Below, one piece after another: positions 59,815 through 64,000 of a stretch of 64,000 bases of DNA. Location of the stretch: the NCBI GenBank assembly GCA_948567375.1, contig OX419757.1, positions 40,672,001 to 40,736,000 on the forward strand, given 5' to 3'. This DNA comes from Lunularia cruciata. Its lineage: Eukaryota; Streptophyta; Marchantiopsida; Lunulariales; Lunulariaceae. Positions within the stretch are counted from its first letter, which is position 1. Each line of letters opens with the position of its first letter. A model generated the notes under the pieces. It was not told the origin of the DNA, did not search any database, and worked only from the letters and a program-made list of their open reading frames with translations. Both the position numbers and the translations under genes were made by a program.

Positions 59815-60810
59815 AGGGGATATATATATTGGAGTTGTTTGGTGGGATTATCACCGGATAGCTACGGTATTACAGGCGGGTATACAAGTATAAAGGTACT
59901 TGTATGTAGAGAGAGATGAGATTGCTATGCAAGTCTCTCTACATCATGTGGCACACTTGGGCCTATTGGTATATGGAGTTATTACCGATATCAACATTTA
60001 GAGGTTACCAAAAGGCCCTACCATCAGACATTTCCTTACTGGGGGCGCATGATTTAGAGAGATATGGACCTATTCACTTGGTGAATTATGGATGGCCATG
60101 TTAGGGACATACATATGCTGGCCGAGGTTTGGGTCTTTAGGATCCTTGTTTTGGTGTGTTTTGGGAGATGTTATAGATACTACGATATCTCCAGGTTCAT
60201 TAGTCATTCCTCTAGCTTATGTTTTGGAGAACATTCCTTTGATGGGTGATTCTTGCACTAGAGTGGTGGCGAGTACACATCAAGTCCATTCTTGGATGGG
60301 ACCTATTGTATTGTTAGATGCAGCTAGAGTGGGATCATGGGCTCATTGTCTTTGTCTTTGGTGGATGAATCTCTTACCCAGAGAGGTTCTACAGTATGCT
60401 TATGATGGGATTCAACAACTTGACCACATTCTTGTTGATAATATCTTGGATGTTGGGCATCAATCTCAAATAATGGTAGTAGCAAATAGGTCACATATGG
60501 CAATGGTGAACCTAGTTAGACAGCCTAGAGTGGCATTTCTTACATTCATGAGTTTCCCAAGCTCTCATGCTTTTTGAGAGGGAGGACTTGGACTTTTTTG
60601 GGACTTACAATTATAGCAGTTGGTGGAGCCCAATGGTGATCAGAGAGAGTGGGCAATAGGTTTTTGCACCGGGATTACCATTGTTCCAATAATGTTAGAG
60701 GCATCCAGGTGTCAGGTGTTAGGTTAGGCTATGGACTTGAACTGTTTGACCTAAATTGTGAGCCTTGGTTTGGCAGAGTAGCATAGGATGCGCTTGATAG
60801 GTATCACCAC
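59815..60810 (+). pseudogene. C5-cytosine DNA methyltransferase domain of retroelement B2 (degenerate)
   Basis: Would transfer methyl groups from S-adenosylmethionine to cytosine C5. Motif I reads IYILELFGGIITG at 59820-59858. Motif II-like RYLYVERDEIA lies at 59894-59926, one frame over. Motif IV is HLVNYGWPC with its catalytic Cys at 60099-60101 and a TAG right after, where a CAG would give the PCQ form. Motif VI reads YVLENIPL, with ENI at 60227-60235. A motif VIII-like region ends LWWMNLLP (about 60308-60379), matching the RxRYFWGNLP position of DNMT3. Late motifs near 60632-60745 include AIGFCTGITIV and VLG(stop)AMDLNCL. The long open piece is 60092-60577. The length of about 330 codons fits a DNMT3-type catalytic domain. 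B1 has the same motifs in the same order. Frameshifts and stops make this copy inactive. Confidence 0.87.
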
Positions 60811-61230
60811 TCAAACACTTTTGAGCCTTATGCCTATCGAGATGATCCAGGCACATGTTGGGGTGATGGACCGAGTAGGCATGGTATTCTTGGGACACAA
60901 CCAATAGCTACTAGGGAGAGTGGTCTACTTGGAGTCCATCCAGGCAAGCATGAGCTACTTGGATTACACCCTTGGTCCACTTGGGATGCAGCTAGAGGAC
61001 GTGTGGAGCTTGCAGCCAAAGTAGAGGGAGTTTTTCACAAAGAGGTTGGGACCTCTAGTGGTCGAGAGCATGACACTATTACTCCCAAGGGCCCGGTGTA
61101 GCAGCCAATCAGTACGTCTTCCACTCCTACTATAGTTACAAAGGATACTTGGGAGCCAAATCTTGCACCCAAGCTTATTGGAGAGGAAAGACGGAGGGTT
61201 TGGAGGTTCTTGAGGAGCCACACGAGTTGT
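60811..61230 (+). pseudogene. linker between methyltransferase and RT in B2
   Basis: Broken frames with protein-like text (for example GHNQ, GVHPGKHELLGLHPW and PARCSSQ in different frames) but no domain recognised. B1 lacks it because of its insert. Confidence 0.45.
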
Positions 61231-61234
61231 TTTG

Positions 61235-61975
61235 CCTTTAGTATGAAGGATTTGGGTGCTCTAAAGGAACATGATATATGGATTGAGCTGACTAGCAATA
61301 CACTAGTTTTTTGACATCCTTATTGATATAGTGAGATGGAGAGGATATTGATTCAGAGCCAGAGTAGCAACCTTTTTGAGGCTAGTTTGGTGGAGATTTC
61401 ACATAAAGAGTATGCATCAATGACAGTGATGCCATCCAAGAAGGATATGCATGGAAACTACACAGATAGGCGGATGTGTGGAGATTACCGTCCTATCAAC
61501 CAATAAACTAGGACTGATTGGTATGCCATGCCTACACCAGAGGAGATTTTTGATGCAATTGGGCATGCAAAGGTCTTCAGTACTTTGGATCTTTGAGCGG
61601 GATATCATTAGTTGCCAATCATGGAGGAGGATAAGTCCAAGACAACATTTTAGGCAATTGATCCTCATGGTAAGGATGTGTTATATCAATGGAGGTTCTT
61701 ATTGTTTGGGTTAAAGAACTCTCCTGCTGAGTTCTAGAGGGTCATGGATAAGATCCTAGTTGGATTGGATTTTGCTCAGTGCTATATTGATGATATTTTG
61801 GTCTATAGCACTACTGTGGAGGAGCAAGAGAGACAATTGTTAGAGGTGTTTGAGAGGTTGAGATCTCAAGGACTCGAATTACATCCTAGGAAGTGTAGGT
61901 TCTTCCACGAGCATGTTGAGTATTTAGGTCACACTATCTACTCCAAAGAACTTGGTGTTTAGTAGACCAAGGTGG
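61235..61975 (+). pseudogene. reverse transcriptase relic of B2
   Basis: Starts SMKDLGALKEHDIWIELTS. Next come KKDMHGNYTDRRMCGDYRP, VFSTLDL (TGA at 61594) and WRFLLFGLKNSPAEF. The catalytic CYIDDILVYS has YIDD at 61783-61794 in the open piece 61744-61962, which ends at EYLGHTIYSKELGV. Stop codons at 61504 and 61594 coincide with stops in B1. Confidence 0.92.
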
Positions 61976-62099
61976 AGGCTATTGCATGTATTCCTCAACC
62001 TAAGGATGTGAGCAGAGTGCAAGCATTCCTTAGGTTGGTGAACTTCTATCACCACTATGTTAGAGGATTTAGTGCCATTGCCAAGGCCTTGATAGAGCT

Positions 62100-62600
62100 G
62101 ACCAAGCTTACACTAGAGTAGTGTTGGGGAGATGAGCAGGAGAAAGCTTTTGTAGAGCTCAAGGAGAGGTTGACATCTGCTCATATTTGTAGGAGACTGA
62201 TTCGAGGACAACCATTTCAGGTTCATACTGATTGGAGTATGTTGGGGCTTGGAGTAGTGCTCACCCAACATGATGATGAGGGGAAGGAGCTTGTGGTGGC
62301 CTATGCTAGTCGCTCCAACAATTCAGCGGAGGTGAAGTATGGTTCATATGAGGGAGAGTGCTTGGTAGTAGTTTGGGCAGTAGCACATTTTTGATGTTAC
62401 CTATTTGGTAACTCCTTCACTCTCATCACTGATCATCAACCACTGAAGTAGTTGATGGAGTCCGACAAGCTTTCAAGAAAGCTTGCACGATATGCTCTGA
62501 TTTTACAAGAGTATGATTTCATGGTTGTTCACAGACCTGGAGTGGTGAACCATGATGCAGATCGGTTGAGTAGAAACCCGTGTCCTAGCCAACAGGATCA
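62100..62600 (+). pseudogene. RNase H relic of B2
   Basis: The open piece 62170-62394 reads VHTDWSMLGLGVVLTQHDDE, VVAYASRSNNSAEVKYGSYE and ECLVVVWAVAHF. The open piece 62452-62769 starts with SDKLSRKLARYALILQEYDF and reaches VVNHDADRLSRNP, the end of the domain. Confidence 0.9.
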
Positions 62601-62769
62601 GACCGGAGCATGTTGGCATGGTGAGATAGATGAGGAGATGGTGTCAGGTTGGCATGCATCGGCCTTTCTGTGTATATTTTCAAAGGCTTTGGTGGTATCT
62701 CTCTTAGCACATATAGGAGGAGTTATTGAGGTCATAGATCCAAAGAGTGAAGATATTGGTACAATCTAA

Positions 62770-64000
62770 TGAGACATTCATGATGATGTCTTAGTGATGG
62801 ACTATCTTCACACTAGTGTTGTGGGTGGCACAATTGGGGCCAAGGAGAGAGACTGTGTTCTTCAGCGAGCCAAGATGGTTCAAATTGGAGGGCAGACACC
62901 TTTTTTGCGTATGGGAGGATGGTAGAGTGTGAGTAGTGCCACTTCCATCTTAGAGACCATAGTTGGTCCATCATGCTTATGAGGAGCTAGGACATTTTGG
63001 AGTAAAGCGTACATATAGCTTACTCCAGAGTCATTATGGGTGGTGCAGTATGCAGACCAAGGTACAAAAGTTTGTTGCCAGATGTGTGATTTGTGACCAA
63101 GTTAGAGCATCATTCAATGCTTCTATGCCATAGTTACACCTATTACCTATCATAGGATTGGGTTACCATTGGAGTTTGGACTTCATTGGACCTTACCGTT
63201 GACTGTGAGATATCATTGGTATGTTTTGGTGATGATGGAGCACTTCTCCAAGTGGATTGAGTTGGTGGCACTTCCTGACAAGTCTAGTGAAGGGACAGCT
63301 TACTCGTTCCTAGATTGAATTCTTAGTCATTTTGGTGCATTAGCTAAGGTTTTGATTGATCAGGGTACAGAGTTCTTGGAGGAGTTTCAGGTCTTGTGTG
63401 ACAAGACTTTAATTGATCATTGTACTACATCCCAAGATCACCCTAAGGCAGATGGCTTAGCAGAGAGAGTGTTTTAGATAGTGAAGAGAGGATTGCAAAA
63501 GTATGGTTTGCAGAGAGGCCACTTGGGAGATTGGGTCTTGGTTGGCCATGTGCTATTGGTTCAGCCAGCAAGCCTCCTTAGCATCCTTCTCTCCATACTT
63601 TCTACTCTATGGACGAGATCCAGATTTACCTACAACCATTTGTTGAGATGCTACTGTAGTTTTGGACTTGGATGACCCCAATGTATGGATGAGCGCATGT
63701 TCTCAATGGGCAGAGACCTTTTGGAGAGTGATGCCGATGGCCTTTGAGAACTTGGCAATTGCTCAACATAGAGATACTTTACGCTATGCTACCATTCAAG
63801 GAGGTTATAGACCCTCGATCCGTCAATTTCATCCAGGAGACTATGTATATCTACAACAGATAGCACTTACAACACTTGATGTTTTGACAAGCCGCACTAT
63901 CTTGAGAGTGCATGAGGTTTTGCCATATGGAGAACTTGTGTTAGAAGGACGTGATGGTGTTGTTTGGAAGGATCATGTGCACAATTGTGCGCCATGCCAC
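62770..64000 (+). pseudogene. integrase relic of B2, cut by window end
   Basis: HHCC zinc region near 62965-63110 (YEELGHFGVKRTYSLLQSHY, then ARCVICDQVRAS). Core from about 63160, with GYHWSLDFIGPY, HFSKWIELVALPDKS and DQGTEFLEEF, then the Glu region near 63445-63500 reading LAERV. Post-core text continues to VVWKDHVHNCAPCH at the window end. Stops and frame changes present. Confidence 0.88.

Larger units (their letters stand above)
55075..64000 (+). mobile_element. Ty3/gypsy family B copy B2, methyltransferase-bearing
   Basis: Order: 5' LTR (first ~100 bp missing), PBS, leader with a 27-bp minisatellite, gag, protease, C5-methyltransferase, RT, RNase H, integrase; the window ends before the 3' LTR. 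It is better preserved and more GC-rich than B1 and serves as its reference. Stops and frameshifts occur in every domain. Confidence 0.88.

Noticed and set aside
59815-60810. Methyltransferase as a host DNMT3 or DRM gene interrupted by a transposon
   Set aside because: The same domain sits between protease and RT in both B copies, with matching linkers on its left side, so it belongs to the element.
1-64000. CRISPR arrays, bacterial operons, ribosome binding sites, tRNA or rRNA genes
   Set aside because: The sequence is plant nuclear DNA. The tandem repeats lack the CRISPR repeat-spacer pattern, and no tRNA cloverleaf or rRNA core was recognised.

Overview
The window is nuclear DNA of a land plant with a large, retrotransposon-rich genome. 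The only host gene I can support is an ABA-type group A bZIP transcription factor at 26821-28671 (three exons, GC-rich, short introns). Almost everything else is decayed LTR-retrotransposon sequence or AT-rich spacer. A non-flowering plant is possible, because one element family carries a DNMT3-like methyltransferase and true DNMT3 genes are known from non-angiosperm plants. That is inference, and I cannot name the species.

Two Ty3/gypsy families dominate. Family A is a chromovirus: gag with a CCHC knuckle, protease, RT with FLDD, RNase H, integrase, a C-terminal chromodomain, LTRs of about 340-445 bp, and an initiator-Met PBS. Its copies are A1 (1-2938, 3' half), A2 (12949-13699, 3' end), A4 (16338-17068, internally deleted), A3 (17083-22628, complete with a perfect 5-bp target duplication), A5 (46556 to about 55075, disrupted by three insertions) and A6 (55367-55778, an antisense solo LTR). 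Family B is a longer gypsy element with copies B1 (2939-11507, its leader interrupted by A1) and B2 (55075 to beyond 64000). Family B is the main discovery candidate. Between its protease and reverse transcriptase, both copies keep the motif series of a C5-cytosine DNA methyltransferase (FGG/TG, VE, GWPC, ENI/ENV, late glycine-rich motifs). The order is gag-PR-methyltransferase-RT-RH-IN. Both copies are broken by stops and frameshifts, mostly of the C-to-T kind expected from old methylated DNA.

Layout: 1-2938 A1; 2939-11507 B1; 11516-12943 an inverted arrangement of family-B LTR pieces; 12949-13699 A2; 13700-16337 AT-rich spacer; 16338-22628 A4 and A3; 22629-25800 AT-rich spacer with an (AT)n run; 25850-28671 promoter and bZIP gene; 28672-30169 unassigned downstream DNA; 30170-30541 a 372-bp element with 71-bp terminal inverted repeats; 30542-38640 spacer with two tandem duplications; 38640-46160 unclassified coding relics, an LTR-like block, two stretches of a recurring TTTGCTTGG-like motif and a tandem array of about 88-bp units; 46556-55075 A5, with two solo LTRs of a third family (C) in opposite orientation; 55075-64000 B2.

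All transposon proteins here are relics, described as they stand and not reconstructed. Borders of decayed domains are approximate, by eye and by comparing copies within the window.
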